A stretch of DNA of 64,000 nucleotides, from contig NZ_OY776147.1 of assembly GCF_963675305.1 (NCBI RefSeq), forward strand, positions 3,224,001 through 3,288,000. Direction: 5' to 3'. Both the position numbers and the translations under genes were made by a program. The notes under the pieces are model-generated. The model worked only from the letters and a program-made list of their open reading frames with translations. It searched no databases and was not told where the DNA came from. Positions 40,472 through 49,746 of the stretch are shown one piece after another (the stretch's first letter is position 1; the number at the start of each line of letters is the position of its first letter). The DNA comes from an uncultured Hyphomonas sp. Lineage in GTDB: Bacteria > Pseudomonadota > Alphaproteobacteria > Caulobacterales > Hyphomonadaceae.

Positions 40472-41371
40472 CTACCGGATCATGCCGCCGAGCGGCTCAA
40501 CATCATCCGGTTCGTGTTGCAGGATCACTTTCGCGCCGAGTTCGTCGGCCAGCGCTTCGAACTTGTCCATGGAGGCCAGCGTTTCCGGCTCGCTCCAGTT
40601 AAAGCGGGGCACGCGGCGAAGCTCGCGGCTCTCCTTGCGGTGATACAGGTCGCCTGCGAGCAGGACCGGGCCGCTTTCCGGCATGTCCAGCAACAGCACC
40701 GAATGGCCCGGCGTGTGGCCTGGCATTTCGATGATTTTCACCGTGCCGTCGCCGAAAACATCATAATCGCCGCTGATCTTCTCCACCTTCAACGGGGCGA
40801 AGGCCGCCCACATCGCCGCGAGCTGCGGGTCGGCATTGGACTCGGTGCCTTCCGGCGGGAACATGTCGTTGTACTCGTCTTCCTGCACGATCCAGGTGGC
40901 GTTCTGAACCTGGCCGACCTGTCCGATATGATCGAAATGGTCGTGCGAGAGCGAGACATAGTCGATATCGTCCGGCGTGAGGCCGAGATCGGCCAGCTGC
41001 GCGGTGATCGTCTTGTCGAGCGAGACATTGAAGATGCCGCCGAGATTCTGCTCCCCGGCACCGGCCAGCATGCCCGGCAGGCCAAGATCCCACAGCAGGC
41101 GGCCATCCGGATGGTTGATGACGTAGCAGGTGTCGGTGAATGTGTCCGTCTGGCCGGCATAGTCTCCGGCGCTGGAGAAGGCATCGAGATCGAGGACATT
41201 GATCGTGCCGCAGTCCAGCACGTTTACCGTCAGCGGCGCAGGCGCTTCGGCCTCGGCCACTTCTTCGGTGGCGGGCGTATCTGCCGGCGTATCCGCCGGG
41301 GCTGCCTTCGGCGCACAGGCCGGTGCAAGCAGGAACGCAGTTGTGGCGAGCAGCGCATGTGACAGGCGCAT
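40472..41371 (-). CDS. Lipoprotein metallo-beta-lactamase-fold hydrolase, N-acylhomoserine-lactonase-like
   Basis: A 299-residue protein with a lipobox ('LLAPACAP'), a low-complexity Pro/Ala/Asp/Thr segment with ADTP repeats, and an MBL domain. The di-zinc motif HxHxDH is 'LSHDHFDHIG'; further ligands are His in 'GHTPGHS', Asp in 'LLAGDLYH' and His in 'ILQHEPDD'. This full set matches the AHL-lactonase/AiiA group. A lipid-anchored periplasmic location is unusual for an AHL lactonase, so the substrate may be another lactone or ester. 6 bp ahead of GH16. Confidence 0.75.
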   Translation of the reverse strand: MRLSHALLATTAFLLAPACAPKAAPADTPADTPATEEVAEAEAPAPLTVNVLDCGTINVLDLDAFSSAGDYAGQTDTFTDTCYVINHPDGRLLWDLGLPGMLAGAGEQNLGGIFNVSLDKTITAQLADLGLTPDDIDYVSLSHDHFDHIGQVGQVQNATWIVQEDEYNDMFPPEGTESNADPQLAAMWAAFAPLKVEKISGDYDVFGDGTVKIIEMPGHTPGHSVLLLDMPESGPVLLAGDLYHRKESRELRRVPRFNWSEPETLASMDKFEALADELGAKVILQHEPDDVEPLGGMIR

Positions 41372-41414
41372 CGGAACCCCCTTCAGTTCTCTGAAAAACC
41401 CTATGAGGGCAAAC

Positions 41415-41816
41415 CTAACCCATGTCCGGATCGCGGGAAAGCGCAGACCCGTCAAAGGGGACAATGCGGTAAAAACAACTCGCCCGGCCGGTGTGACAGG
41501 CCCCGCCGGTCTGTTTTACCTTCAGCAGGACCGCGTCCTGGTCGCAGTCGATCCGCACCTCGACCACTTCCTGCGTGTGGCCGGAGGTTTCGCCCTTCAC
41601 CCACAATTCGCCGCGCGAACGGGACCAGTAAGTGGCCCGGCGCGTCTCCAGCGTCGCGGCCAGTGCGTCGGCGTTCATCCAGGCCATCATCAGCACATCG
41701 CCGGTATCGGCGTCCTGCGCGATCGCGGCGATCAGGCCGTCGGCATTGAATTTCGGGCGCAGGTCGGGCGTCTCGTCCTGCGCGCTGCCGGAAAGGGGGG
41801 GCGGAAATTGAGTCAT
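41415..41816 (-). CDS. hisI: Phosphoribosyl-AMP cyclohydrolase
   Basis: A 133-residue HisI, third step of histidine synthesis, opening phosphoribosyl-AMP. 'AWMNADALAATLETRRATYWSRSRGELWVKGETSGH' is the core signature, and the zinc/magnesium ligands sit in 'RIDCDQDAVLLKVKQTGGACHTGRASCFYR'. ATG 41816 removes an upstream 50-residue frame with no similarity. Stands alone; other his genes are not nearby. Confidence 0.95.
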   Translation of the reverse strand: MTQFPPPLSGSAQDETPDLRPKFNADGLIAAIAQDADTGDVLMMAWMNADALAATLETRRATYWSRSRGELWVKGETSGHTQEVVEVRIDCDQDAVLLKVKQTGGACHTGRASCFYRIVPFDGSALSRDPDMG

Positions 41817-41914
41817 GCCCGCTCCATACGTCACCCCTCCCCTTCGCGCCAGCCAGAGTCTAGGCTGTGATGATACGAGTCCATAACGGACCAACCCATG
41901 ACGGAGGCATGACC

Positions 41915-42730
41915 ATGGCGGACTATGAGCAGATCCTGAGCGACACGAAAGACGGGGTGCTGACACTGACCCTCAACCGGCCCGACCGGTTGAACGCGTG
42001 GACCGATGTCATGCACAATGAGCTGAAGCATGCCATCGTCACCGCCAGCAGCGATGACGCCGTGCGCGTGATCGTTGTGACCGGCGCCGGGCGCGGCTTC
42101 TGCGCCGGGGCGGACATGGACGTGCTTCAGGGCATTCAGGGCGGCGCGCGCGACCGGCTGACGGAGATCGAGGAGGCCCCGTCCGACGTGCGCGATCTCT
42201 ATCCCGGCCGGTTCGGCTATATGTATGCCTGCCCGAAGCCGATCATCGCGGCGATCAATGGCGCCTGCGCCGGGATCGGGCTGATCTTCGCCCTGTTCGC
42301 AGACCTGCGCTATGCCGCGGCCGAGGCGAAATTCACGACGGCCTTTTCCCAGCGCGGCCTGATTGCCGAGCATGGCATCGCCTGGCTGCTGCCGCGCCTG
42401 ATCGGCGAGGCGAAGGCGCTGGACCTTCTCTTCACCGCCCGCAAGTTTACCGGGGCCGAGGCGGCTGAGCTGGGCCTCGTCAACCACGCCCTGCCGACCG
42501 GCGAACTGATGGGCAATGTCCAGCACACTGCCCACCATCTCGCCAATATGGTCTCGCCGCGCTCCATCGCGGTGATGAAACAGCAGGTGCGTAAGACCTA
42601 TTTCCAGAGTTTCGGTGACTCTCTTGCAGAGGCAGATGCTGCAATGGAGGAAAGCTTCACCACATTCGACTTCAAGGAAGGCGTGGCGAGCTTTGTGGAG
42701 CGCCGCGACCCGGCATTCAAAGGACGATAG
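41915..42730 (+). CDS. Enoyl-CoA hydratase/isomerase family protein
   Basis: A 271-residue crotonase-fold enzyme. Substrate loop 'VVTGAGRGFCAGADMDVLQG' and 'PKPIIAAINGACAGIGLIFALFADLRYAA' are complete; the second catalytic position is in the 'FSQRGLIAEHGIAWLLPRLIG' helix, with Glu in 'AEHG'. ATG 41915 was chosen over 41909 because GGAGG (41903-41907) is then seven bases away. It is 7 bp ahead of the HMG-CoA lyase gene, suggesting methylglutaconyl-CoA or related branched acyl-CoA metabolism. Confidence 0.85.
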   Translation: MADYEQILSDTKDGVLTLTLNRPDRLNAWTDVMHNELKHAIVTASSDDAVRVIVVTGAGRGFCAGADMDVLQGIQGGARDRLTEIEEAPSDVRDLYPGRFGYMYACPKPIIAAINGACAGIGLIFALFADLRYAAAEAKFTTAFSQRGLIAEHGIAWLLPRLIGEAKALDLLFTARKFTGAEAAELGLVNHALPTGELMGNVQHTAHHLANMVSPRSIAVMKQQVRKTYFQSFGDSLAEADAAMEESFTTFDFKEGVASFVERRDPAFKGR

Positions 42731-42737
42731 GAGCAAC

Positions 42738-43652
42738 ATGACCCGCCGCATCGACATTGTGGAAGTCGGCCCGCGTGACGGGTTGCAGAACGATCCCGCC
42801 AATCTGACGGTTGAGCAGAAGCTGGAATTCATTTCCCGCCTCGAAGAGGCCGGGGTGAAGCGTATGGAGTCCGGCAGTTTCGTCAATCCGAAGGCCGTGC
42901 CGAAAATGGCGGACAGCCCGGCCGTCTTCGCGGGGCTCGACCGGTCGAAGCCGACACGCCATATCGCCCTCGCCCTGAATGAAAAGGGCGTACGCCGGGC
43001 GATCGATGCGCAGGCCGACGAGATCAATTTCGTGCTGGTGGCCAGTGAAACCTTCGGCCGCAAGAACCAGGGCATGAGCCCGCAGGACAGCGCCGACATG
43101 CTGGCCCAGTGCGCGCCGCTGATCCATGAGGCAGGCATCCCCCTCTCCGCCACGATCTCGGTCGCTTTCGGCGACCCATATGATGGCGAGGTCGATCTCG
43201 GCGTGGTGGCCAATCTTGCCGCCCAGTCGCAGCGCGCAGGCGTCGCGGAACTGGCCCTCGGCGACACAATTGGCGTGGCCGATCCGTGGGCCGTGCGCCG
43301 CGCCATCGACCGGGTACGGATGGAGGCGCCGGACGTGTACCTGCGCATGCACTTCCACGACACGCGCGGACAGGCCCTCGCCAACGTCGCGGCGGCGGTG
43401 GATGCGGGCGTCGATGTCATCGATGCCAGCTGCGGCGGCATCGGCGGCTGCCCCTTCGCCCCGGCAGCGACGGGCAATGTGGCGACAGAGGATGTCGTCT
43501 ACATGCTGGAACGCGGCGGCTTCGAAACGGGGCTGGACCTCAGCAAACTGATCGAAACCGCGAAATGGCTGGAAACGGTGCTGCAGCACCCGGTCAGCTC
43601 AGCCCTCAGCAAGGCGGGCGGGTTTCCTGTGAAAAGCGCTGTTACTTCTTAG
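42738..43652 (+). CDS. mvaB: Hydroxymethylglutaryl-CoA lyase
   Basis: A 304-residue TIM-barrel lyase cleaving HMG-CoA to acetoacetate and acetyl-CoA, last step of leucine degradation. N-terminal 'VEVGPRDGLQN' is present, and the catalytic Cys lies in 'GGIGGCPFAPAATGNVATEDVVYML', the family signature. Metal ligands 'HFHDTRGQALAN' are seen. Stop overlaps the convergent cobT end by 11 bp. The other leucine-pathway genes (liuA, liuB, liuD) are not in view. Confidence 0.9.
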   Translation: MTRRIDIVEVGPRDGLQNDPANLTVEQKLEFISRLEEAGVKRMESGSFVNPKAVPKMADSPAVFAGLDRSKPTRHIALALNEKGVRRAIDAQADEINFVLVASETFGRKNQGMSPQDSADMLAQCAPLIHEAGIPLSATISVAFGDPYDGEVDLGVVANLAAQSQRAGVAELALGDTIGVADPWAVRRAIDRVRMEAPDVYLRMHFHDTRGQALANVAAAVDAGVDVIDASCGGIGGCPFAPAATGNVATEDVVYMLERGGFETGLDLSKLIETAKWLETVLQHPVSSALSKAGGFPVKSAVTS

Positions 43653-45642
43653 CGCCCTTCACTTCCTGGAAGCTGGTGGTTTTCACAGCGCGGCCAATGT
43701 CGACTTTCTTCCCTTTGCCGTAGGAGGGTGCGCCGCTGGCGGCGCCTGAGACGGCGCCGGGGCGGACGGTGCGTTCCGTCAGCGGAGGAATGGCCATGGC
43801 CTTTGGGTTTGGCTGGTTCTCGTCGAACAGGCTGGCGAGCTGGTCCGTCATCGCGCCGCCGAGTTGCTCCGCATCCACAATGGTGACGGCGCGCTTGTAA
43901 TAGCGCGTCACATCATGGCCGATGCCGATGGCGATCAGTTCCACAGGGCTGCGTGTTTCGATCTCTTCAATCACCTGGCGCAAATGGCGCTCAAGATAGT
44001 TGCCGACATTGACGTTCAGCGTAGAATCATCGACCGGCGCACCATCGGAAATCACCATCAGGATCTTGCGCTGCTCGGTCCGGGCGAGCAGGCGGTCATG
44101 CGCCCAGAGCAGCGCTTCGCCGTCGATATTCTCTTTCAGCAGGCCTTCGCGCATCATCAGGCCGAGGTTCCGGCGCGCGCGGCGCCAGGGGGCGTCGGCC
44201 TGTTTGTAGACGATGTGGCGTACGTCATTCAGGCGCCCCGGAGAAGACGGCTTGCCAGCCTTCACCCAGTCCTCGCGCGACAGGCCGCCCTTCCACGCCT
44301 TGGTGGTGAAGCCGAGGACCTCGGTCTTCACATTGCAGCGTTCCAGCGTACGGGCCAGAATGTCCGCACACAGCGCGGCCACCATGATCGGGCGCCCGCG
44401 CATGGAGCCGGAGTTGTCCAGCAGCAGCGTCACGATCGTGTCGCGGAATTCGGAATCGTCTTCCTGCTTGAAGGATAGCGGCGCGGTCGGGTCGGTGATG
44501 ACGCGGGTGAGGCGCGCGGTGTCCAGCACGCCCTCTTCCAGGTCGAAGCTCCACGACCGGTTCTGCTGCGCCATCAGCAGTCGCTGCAGCTTGTTCGCCA
44601 GTTTCGAGACCGCGCCCTGCAGGCCCTGCAGCTGGTGGTCCAGATAGGCGCGCAGGCGCGTCAGTTCTTCGGCGTCGCAAAGGTCAGGCGCCTGGGCGAC
44701 TTCATCATGCTCACGCGTGAAGACCGAATAGGTGAACCGGTCCTTGTCGTCGCCATCGCGGAAATTCGGGCGCAGCGGCTGGGTGCCGTCTTCCTCGTCA
44801 TCCGGCGTGTCGTCGGATTCCATGTCCATGTCCTGATCGACAGAGACATTGGTTTCCTCGCCTTCCATTTCATCCGTGTCGCCGGCTTCCATCTGCTCGG
44901 CGGAGGCGCCCATCTCCTCCTCGGACTGCATGTCCTGATCGCCCTGGTCCGGCTGCTGCTCGGACTCCATTTCGCTGTCCTGCTGGTCCTCGCTGGTCTC
45001 AGCGTCGTCGCTGGGCACATCACTGGCCGTCAGGTCGCGGATCATGTCGCGGACGGTGCGGGCAAATTGGGGCTGGTCGTGCAGCTGGGAGATCAGCTTG
45101 TCGAGCGCGTCGCCGGTCTTCTCGGCCACCTGCTCGCGCCAGACATCGGCGACGCGGCTTGCTGCCTCCGGCAGGGCCCGGCCGGTTAGGCGCTCACGCA
45201 GCAGGAATTCGATCGCCGGGGCCAGCACGGCCTCCGGTTCTTCGGTGCCCATGGCGAACTCGCCGGACTCGCAGCGATGCGTCAGGACGGCGTCCAGATT
45301 GTCCGCCGTGCCGCGCATGGCGTTTGCGCCGAGGCTTTCGATCCGGGCGGTTTCGGCCGCATCATAGACCTGCCGGGGCAGATCCCCCTGCGGACGATGC
45401 TTCATATGCGCGCTCGCATCATGGTGCGCCTTGCGAAGCGCGACAGCGTCTGCCTCGCCGCGGATCCGCGCCGCGACCTCAGCCGGCAGCGTGACAGGCG
45501 GCGGCCGCAGGACGATCCGTTCGGCATCCGCGCCTGCGTCATTGCCAAAGCCGACTTCCACGTCCCGGTCGGCGCTCATCGCCTTGGTCGTCACGGCGAG
45601 CGCTTGCTTGAAGAGTTCCTGGGGGGTGGTGTCCTTGGCCAT
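43642..45642 (-). CDS. cobT: Cobaltochelatase subunit CobT
   Basis: A 666-residue VWA-type subunit of the aerobic cobaltochelatase, which inserts cobalt into hydrogenobyrinate diamide with CobN and CobS. The N-terminal CobT domain (1-200) is followed by a very acidic linker (210-290, rich in Asp, Glu, Gln and Met) and a C-terminal VWA domain with an intact MIDAS (DNSGS, 409-413). Reads as the AAA+-partner of cobS, but a dienelactone hydrolase lies between them. No other cobalamin genes are in the window. Confidence 0.93.
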   Translation of the reverse strand: MAKDTTPQELFKQALAVTTKAMSADRDVEVGFGNDAGADAERIVLRPPPVTLPAEVAARIRGEADAVALRKAHHDASAHMKHRPQGDLPRQVYDAAETARIESLGANAMRGTADNLDAVLTHRCESGEFAMGTEEPEAVLAPAIEFLLRERLTGRALPEAASRVADVWREQVAEKTGDALDKLISQLHDQPQFARTVRDMIRDLTASDVPSDDAETSEDQQDSEMESEQQPDQGDQDMQSEEEMGASAEQMEAGDTDEMEGEETNVSVDQDMDMESDDTPDDEEDGTQPLRPNFRDGDDKDRFTYSVFTREHDEVAQAPDLCDAEELTRLRAYLDHQLQGLQGAVSKLANKLQRLLMAQQNRSWSFDLEEGVLDTARLTRVITDPTAPLSFKQEDDSEFRDTIVTLLLDNSGSMRGRPIMVAALCADILARTLERCNVKTEVLGFTTKAWKGGLSREDWVKAGKPSSPGRLNDVRHIVYKQADAPWRRARRNLGLMMREGLLKENIDGEALLWAHDRLLARTEQRKILMVISDGAPVDDSTLNVNVGNYLERHLRQVIEEIETRSPVELIAIGIGHDVTRYYKRAVTIVDAEQLGGAMTDQLASLFDENQPNPKAMAIPPLTERTVRPGAVSGAASGAPSYGKGKKVDIGRAVKTTSFQEVKGAKK

Positions 45643-45674
45643 ATAAGTCTTGTCTTGTGCGCCTTCAGCGCAGT

Positions 45675-46355
45675 CTAGAAGCCGGCATCGGCCGCGGCCT
45701 GGTTGAACAGGTCGAGCGTGCGGCGGAAAGCGAGTTCGTCGGCATGGGCGTCGTAATCGTCCGAACGCCGCCGGGCAAAGCCGTGGCCGGCGTCATAGAT
45801 ATAGACCGGCACATCGCGCCGGGCCTGTTCGAACGCGCGCACGCCATCCATCGGGATGTGTGCATCATGCTGGCCGAAATGCACGATGGTGGGGCATTTC
45901 GGCGACTGGTCCTTCGCGCCGGGCACGAGGCTGCCATAATAACCGCTGGCCGCCGACAGCCCGTCCAGCTGGCAGGCGGCGAGATAGGCCATCGACCCGC
46001 CATAGCAGAAACCGGTGATGAAGACCGGCGCCTCCAGTTCGGCGATGCAGGCCGCAATGTCCGCCATCGCATTGTCGAGCCCATTGGCGCGGGCATAGCC
46101 GCCGCCTTGCGCGATGGCGTCAGGCGAATGGCTCTCTGTGGAGAAGCCTTTCTCCTGCCGGTCGAACATGGACGGTGCGAGCACTTCATAGCCCTCGGCG
46201 GCGAAACGTTTGCACGCCTCGATCATGTAGGAATTCACGCCGAAAATTTCCTGCACCAGAACAAGGCCGCCCTTGCGTGCGCCCTGCGCCGTTACATGCA
46301 GCGCATTGAACCGGAAGCCGTCACCGCTCGTCAGCTCGATGACCTTGGTGTTCAT
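45675..46355 (-). CDS. Dienelactone hydrolase family protein
   Basis: A 226-residue alpha/beta hydrolase. The nucleophile is Cys in 'GFCYGGSMAYLAACQ' (GxCxGG), His in 'YIYDAGHGFARR' and Asp in 'HFGQHDAHI', the dienelactone hydrolase triad. It lies between cobS (1 bp before) and cobT (32 bp after), so it is in the cobST operon. Possible roles: hydrolysing lactones or esters; a link to cobalamin chemistry is not established. Confidence 0.85.
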   Translation of the reverse strand: MNTKVIELTSGDGFRFNALHVTAQGARKGGLVLVQEIFGVNSYMIEACKRFAAEGYEVLAPSMFDRQEKGFSTESHSPDAIAQGGGYARANGLDNAMADIAACIAELEAPVFITGFCYGGSMAYLAACQLDGLSAASGYYGSLVPGAKDQSPKCPTIVHFGQHDAHIPMDGVRAFEQARRDVPVYIYDAGHGFARRRSDDYDAHADELAFRRTLDLFNQAAADAGF

Positions 46356-46356
46356 C

Positions 46357-47340
46357 TCAGGCCACCTTCACCATCAGGGCGCTTTCAGGCAGTTCCTCCG
46401 CGAAGCAGCGCTGGTACATCTCGGCCACCAGAGGCCGCTCCAGCTCGTCGCACTTGTTGAGGAAGGTCATGCGGAAGGCATGGCCGAGATTGCCGAAGAT
46501 GGCGAAATTTTCTGCCCAGGTGATCACGGTCCGCGGGCTCATCACGGTGGAGAGATCACCGGACATGAAGGCGTTCCGCGTCAGGTCTGCCAGCGTCACC
46601 ATCTTGGCCAGCGTGTCGTCGTCGACGCCGGTGGCCTTGGACTTCACGATCTCCACTTCGGCATCGTGCTCCAGATAGTTCAGCGTGGTCACGATGTTCC
46701 AGCGGTCCATCTGGCCCTGGTTCAGCTGTTGCGTGCCGTGATAGAGGCCCGTCGTATCGCCGAGGCCAACCGTGTTGGTGGTCGAGAACAGGCGGAAATA
46801 CGGGTTCGGTGCGATCACGCGGTTCTGGTCCAGCAGGGTCAGCTTGCCGGAGCTTTCCAGAACGCGCTGGATGACGAACATCACGTCCGGACGGCCGGCA
46901 TCGTATTCGTCGAAAGTGATCGCCACCGGGCGCTGAAGGGCCCATGGCAGGATGCCTTCGCGGAATTCGGTGATCTGCTGGCCGTCTTTCAGGACGATGG
47001 CGTCCTTGCCGACCATGTCGATCCGGCTGACATGGCTGTCGAGGTTGACCCGGATCATCGGCCAGTTGAGGCGCGCGGCCACCTGTTCAATGTGAGTGGA
47101 TTTCCCGGTGCCGTGATAGCCCTGCACCATGACCCGGCGGTTGTGCTCGAAGCCTGCGAGGATCGCCAGCGTCGTCTGCGGGTCGAACCGGTAGGCGTCG
47201 TCAATCTCCGGGACATATTCGGTGCGGGTCTTGAAGCCATGCACCACCATGTCCGTATCGAGGCCGAACACCTTGCGGACATTGATTTTCTCGGTCGGCT
47301 CCATGCCGTCCAGGGCGGTGGTGTCACTCATTACGGTCAT
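46357..47340 (-). CDS. cobS: Cobaltochelatase subunit CobS (AAA+)
   Basis: A 327-residue MoxR-like AAA+ ATPase. Walker A GYHGTGKST is at 74-82; Walker B 'VAITFDEYDAGRPDVMFVIQ', sensor 'FRLFSTTNTVGLGD' and arginine-finger region are present. 'VFGLDTDMVVHGF' at the N-terminus is CobS-specific. It hydrolyses ATP to drive cobalt insertion by CobN with CobT. The alternative start is ATG 47331; neither has a good Shine-Dalgarno. Confidence 0.94.
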   Translation of the reverse strand: MTVMSDTTALDGMEPTEKINVRKVFGLDTDMVVHGFKTRTEYVPEIDDAYRFDPQTTLAILAGFEHNRRVMVQGYHGTGKSTHIEQVAARLNWPMIRVNLDSHVSRIDMVGKDAIVLKDGQQITEFREGILPWALQRPVAITFDEYDAGRPDVMFVIQRVLESSGKLTLLDQNRVIAPNPYFRLFSTTNTVGLGDTTGLYHGTQQLNQGQMDRWNIVTTLNYLEHDAEVEIVKSKATGVDDDTLAKMVTLADLTRNAFMSGDLSTVMSPRTVITWAENFAIFGNLGHAFRMTFLNKCDELERPLVAEMYQRCFAEELPESALMVKVA

Positions 47341-47449
47341 TGCAAATATCTCAGGCTTCGGGAGGTCTAATCATACATCTAGGCTTCTAGCACGGCTACG
47401 TGTCCGGGCTAGTGCGACGTAGGGTAAATCCTGCAGCTGTTTCGGCCAG

Positions 47450-47914
47450 CTAGCGGTCTTCCGGGGCCGGTGCGCCAGAGCCCATATCGGCGATCCACTT
47501 CCAGCTGCCGTCCTCCTGACGCTGCCAGACCGTGATATATTTGCCGTAGGATGCCCCTTCCTGCCCTTCCCGTGTGTAGGTGGCGTAGCCCCAAGTATAG
47601 CCGAAATCGCCGCCCTGCCCGGCATGGGCGGCTTCCGGTGCCCATTCCACGATCATCTCCTCCGGCCACTGGGACGTCCACGCTTCGACGGCGGCCTTGC
47701 CCGTTTCCGGCACCCCGGCAGACGGGAAAATCGTGACATCCTCGGCGGCGAACTCGACAAAGGCCGGACCGGCGCCGATCTCCAGTGCCCGGGCGGCAAA
47801 GGCCCGGTCGGCGGCGAGAAGCGCCTGTTCCGTGTTGGCGGGGGCGGAAACGGTGGCACAAGCGGCAAGGCCCATCGCCGGCAGGGCGATGAGACGCAGC
47901 TTAAAAGGAGGCAT
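47450..47914 (-). CDS. Lipoprotein with DUF4440/SnoaL-like domain
   Basis: A 154-residue protein: signal peptide with lipobox GLAAC ('ALPAMGLAAC'), then an NTF2-like fold resembling DUF4440: 'ALLAADRAFAARALEIGAGPAFVEFAAEDVTIFP' and 'YTWGYATYTREGQEGASYGKYITVWQRQEDGSWKWIADMGS'. Such NTF2-like domains bind small ligands; no catalytic residue is clear. Adjacent to the amidohydrolase lipoprotein on the same strand. Confidence 0.75.
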   Translation of the reverse strand: MPPFKLRLIALPAMGLAACATVSAPANTEQALLAADRAFAARALEIGAGPAFVEFAAEDVTIFPSAGVPETGKAAVEAWTSQWPEEMIVEWAPEAAHAGQGGDFGYTWGYATYTREGQEGASYGKYITVWQRQEDGSWKWIADMGSGAPAPEDR

Positions 47915-47938
47915 GCGCCTCTCCTTTGATTTGTACCC

Positions 47939-49621
47939 CTACTGGCCCTCAGCCGTGCTGGAATCATACACGATCTTGCCGCCGACAACAGTCATCACGG
48001 TTTTCGCATCGAGGATTTCCGCTTCCGGCACGGTCATCAGGTCGATGTCGAAGACGGTGAAGTCTGCGAGCTTTCCGGCTTCGATCGTGCCGAGGTCGTC
48101 TTCCTGGAAGGCCGCATAGGCGGCGGCCGAGGTGAAGAGGGCGAGCGCCTGCTCGCGGGTCAGCTTCTGTTCCGGGTGCCAGCCTTCGCCTTCGAAGCCT
48201 TTCAGGTCTTTCCGGGCCACGGCGGCATAGAACTCGATCAGCGGCGAGCCGACTTCCACCGGGGCATCGGAGCCGCCGGCCACAACAGCGCCGTCATCGA
48301 TCAGCGTTTTCCAGGCATAGGCGCCGGCCAGGCGGTCCATGCCGAGGCGGGACGGGGCGAAGTGAAGGTCGCCAATGGCATGGCTCGGCTGCATGGAGGC
48401 GATCAGGCCAAGCGCACCGACACGGGCAATGTCGGTCGGGGCGAGGATCTGGGTATGTTCGATGCGCCAGCGCTTCTCAGGCGGGTAGCCGCCCGCCTCA
48501 TAGATATCGAGGAGGCGCTGATTGGCGAGATCGCCGATGGCGTGGACCGCCACCTGAATGCCGGCCTCGTCGGCGCGTTTCATGAAGTCAGCCAGGTCTT
48601 CATCGGTAATCAGGGAGAGGCCGGACGTGTCCGGGCGGTCGGAATAAGGCTTGATCAGCTGGGCCCCGCGCGAGCCGAGCGCGCCGTCCATATAGAGCTT
48701 GATGGCGTGGTTGGTGATCGTCGGCGCCTCATAGTCCTGCGCGGCGGCCAGTGCCATGCCCTCTTCGGTCGCGTCGAAGGCGTTCCAAAGGCGGAGGGGC
48801 ATTTTCCCCTCCCCGGCCAGTTCCAGCATGATCGGCGCCTCGTCCGGGCCGACGCTCATATTGTGCACACCCGTCCAGCCGCGCGAGACATAGACCTTCG
48901 CACCGGTTTCCAGAGCCAACGCCTTGGCGGCGGCATCCGGTTCGGTCCACAAGGATGAGAGCAGGCGCTGCGCATTGTCGATCATCATGCCAGTGGCGTG
49001 GCCGTCCGCATCGCGTTCGATGGCGCCGCCATCCGGGTTTTCGGTCTCGTCGGTGATGCCGGCCGCCGTCAACGCGGCAGTGTTCACGACCATGGCGTGG
49101 CCATCGGCGCGGGAGAGGATGACCGGATTGTCCGGGCTGACGGCATCGAGGTCTGCCGCAGACGGCATGCGGCCTTCCGGCCAGCCGGTCTCGATCCAGC
49201 CGCGGCCGTACAGAAGAACGCCCGGCTCCATGCCCTCAAGTTCGGCGCCGATCCGGGTGACCAGCTCCGCAATGGAGGCCGTGCCTTCGAGGGTGAGGTT
49301 CAGCTCCCGCTGGCCAATGCCCATCAGGTGGGCATGGGCATCGGTAAAGCCCGGATACATGAAGGCGCCCTTGAGATCGACGAGATCGATCTCGGCCTCG
49401 TCCCAGTCTTCCGACAGCGGCGGCGCCGTGCCGACGATGCGGCCATCTTCGCCGACCACGACGGCATCGACGGTCGGAAGATCAGGATTTCCGGTATAGA
49501 TCGTGCCGCCGGTGAAGACGGTCAGGCGTTGCGCCGGCTCTGTCTCTGCCGCCTCTGGTGTCTGGCCCGTACTACAGGCCGCAAGGGTCAGGGCTAGGGC
49601 GAGACTGGCAATGCGCAACAT
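47939..49621 (-). CDS. Amidohydrolase (YtcJ-like) lipoprotein
   Basis: A 560-residue secreted amidohydrolase. Lipobox LAAC ('ALTLAACSTG') at the start; Amidohydro_3 barrel with 'PGFTDAHAHLMGIG' (first HxH metal site), 'TGVHNMSVGPDEAPIM', 'VAVHAIGDLANQRLLDIYE', 'WRIEHTQIL' and the terminal Asp in 'GSDAPVE'. C-terminal composite sheet 'GTIEAGKLADFTVFDIDLMTV'. Members hydrolyse diverse amides, and the substrate cannot be told. Lies upstream of the DUF4440 lipoprotein. Confidence 0.85.
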   Translation of the reverse strand: MLRIASLALALTLAACSTGQTPEAAETEPAQRLTVFTGGTIYTGNPDLPTVDAVVVGEDGRIVGTAPPLSEDWDEAEIDLVDLKGAFMYPGFTDAHAHLMGIGQRELNLTLEGTASIAELVTRIGAELEGMEPGVLLYGRGWIETGWPEGRMPSAADLDAVSPDNPVILSRADGHAMVVNTAALTAAGITDETENPDGGAIERDADGHATGMMIDNAQRLLSSLWTEPDAAAKALALETGAKVYVSRGWTGVHNMSVGPDEAPIMLELAGEGKMPLRLWNAFDATEEGMALAAAQDYEAPTITNHAIKLYMDGALGSRGAQLIKPYSDRPDTSGLSLITDEDLADFMKRADEAGIQVAVHAIGDLANQRLLDIYEAGGYPPEKRWRIEHTQILAPTDIARVGALGLIASMQPSHAIGDLHFAPSRLGMDRLAGAYAWKTLIDDGAVVAGGSDAPVEVGSPLIEFYAAVARKDLKGFEGEGWHPEQKLTREQALALFTSAAAYAAFQEDDLGTIEAGKLADFTVFDIDLMTVPEAEILDAKTVMTVVGGKIVYDSSTAEGQ

Positions 49622-49676
49622 CTAGGACCTCCATCGATCATCGGCCCTTGTCCTGCCACGTGTTCTGATGGCGGGC

Positions 49677-49706
49677 AAAAGAAAAGCGCGCCAGAATTGG
49701 CGCGCT
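49677..49706 (-). terminator. Intrinsic terminator downstream of rpmB
   Basis: AGCGCGCC (49685-49692) pairs with GGCGCGCT (49699-49706) around a 6-base loop, followed on the minus strand by TTTTCTTTT. Placed 41 bp after the rpmB stop. Confidence 0.8.
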
Positions 49707-49746
49707 GTTCCGTTTCTGCAATTTTCACCGCAGCTATGGGCAGATA

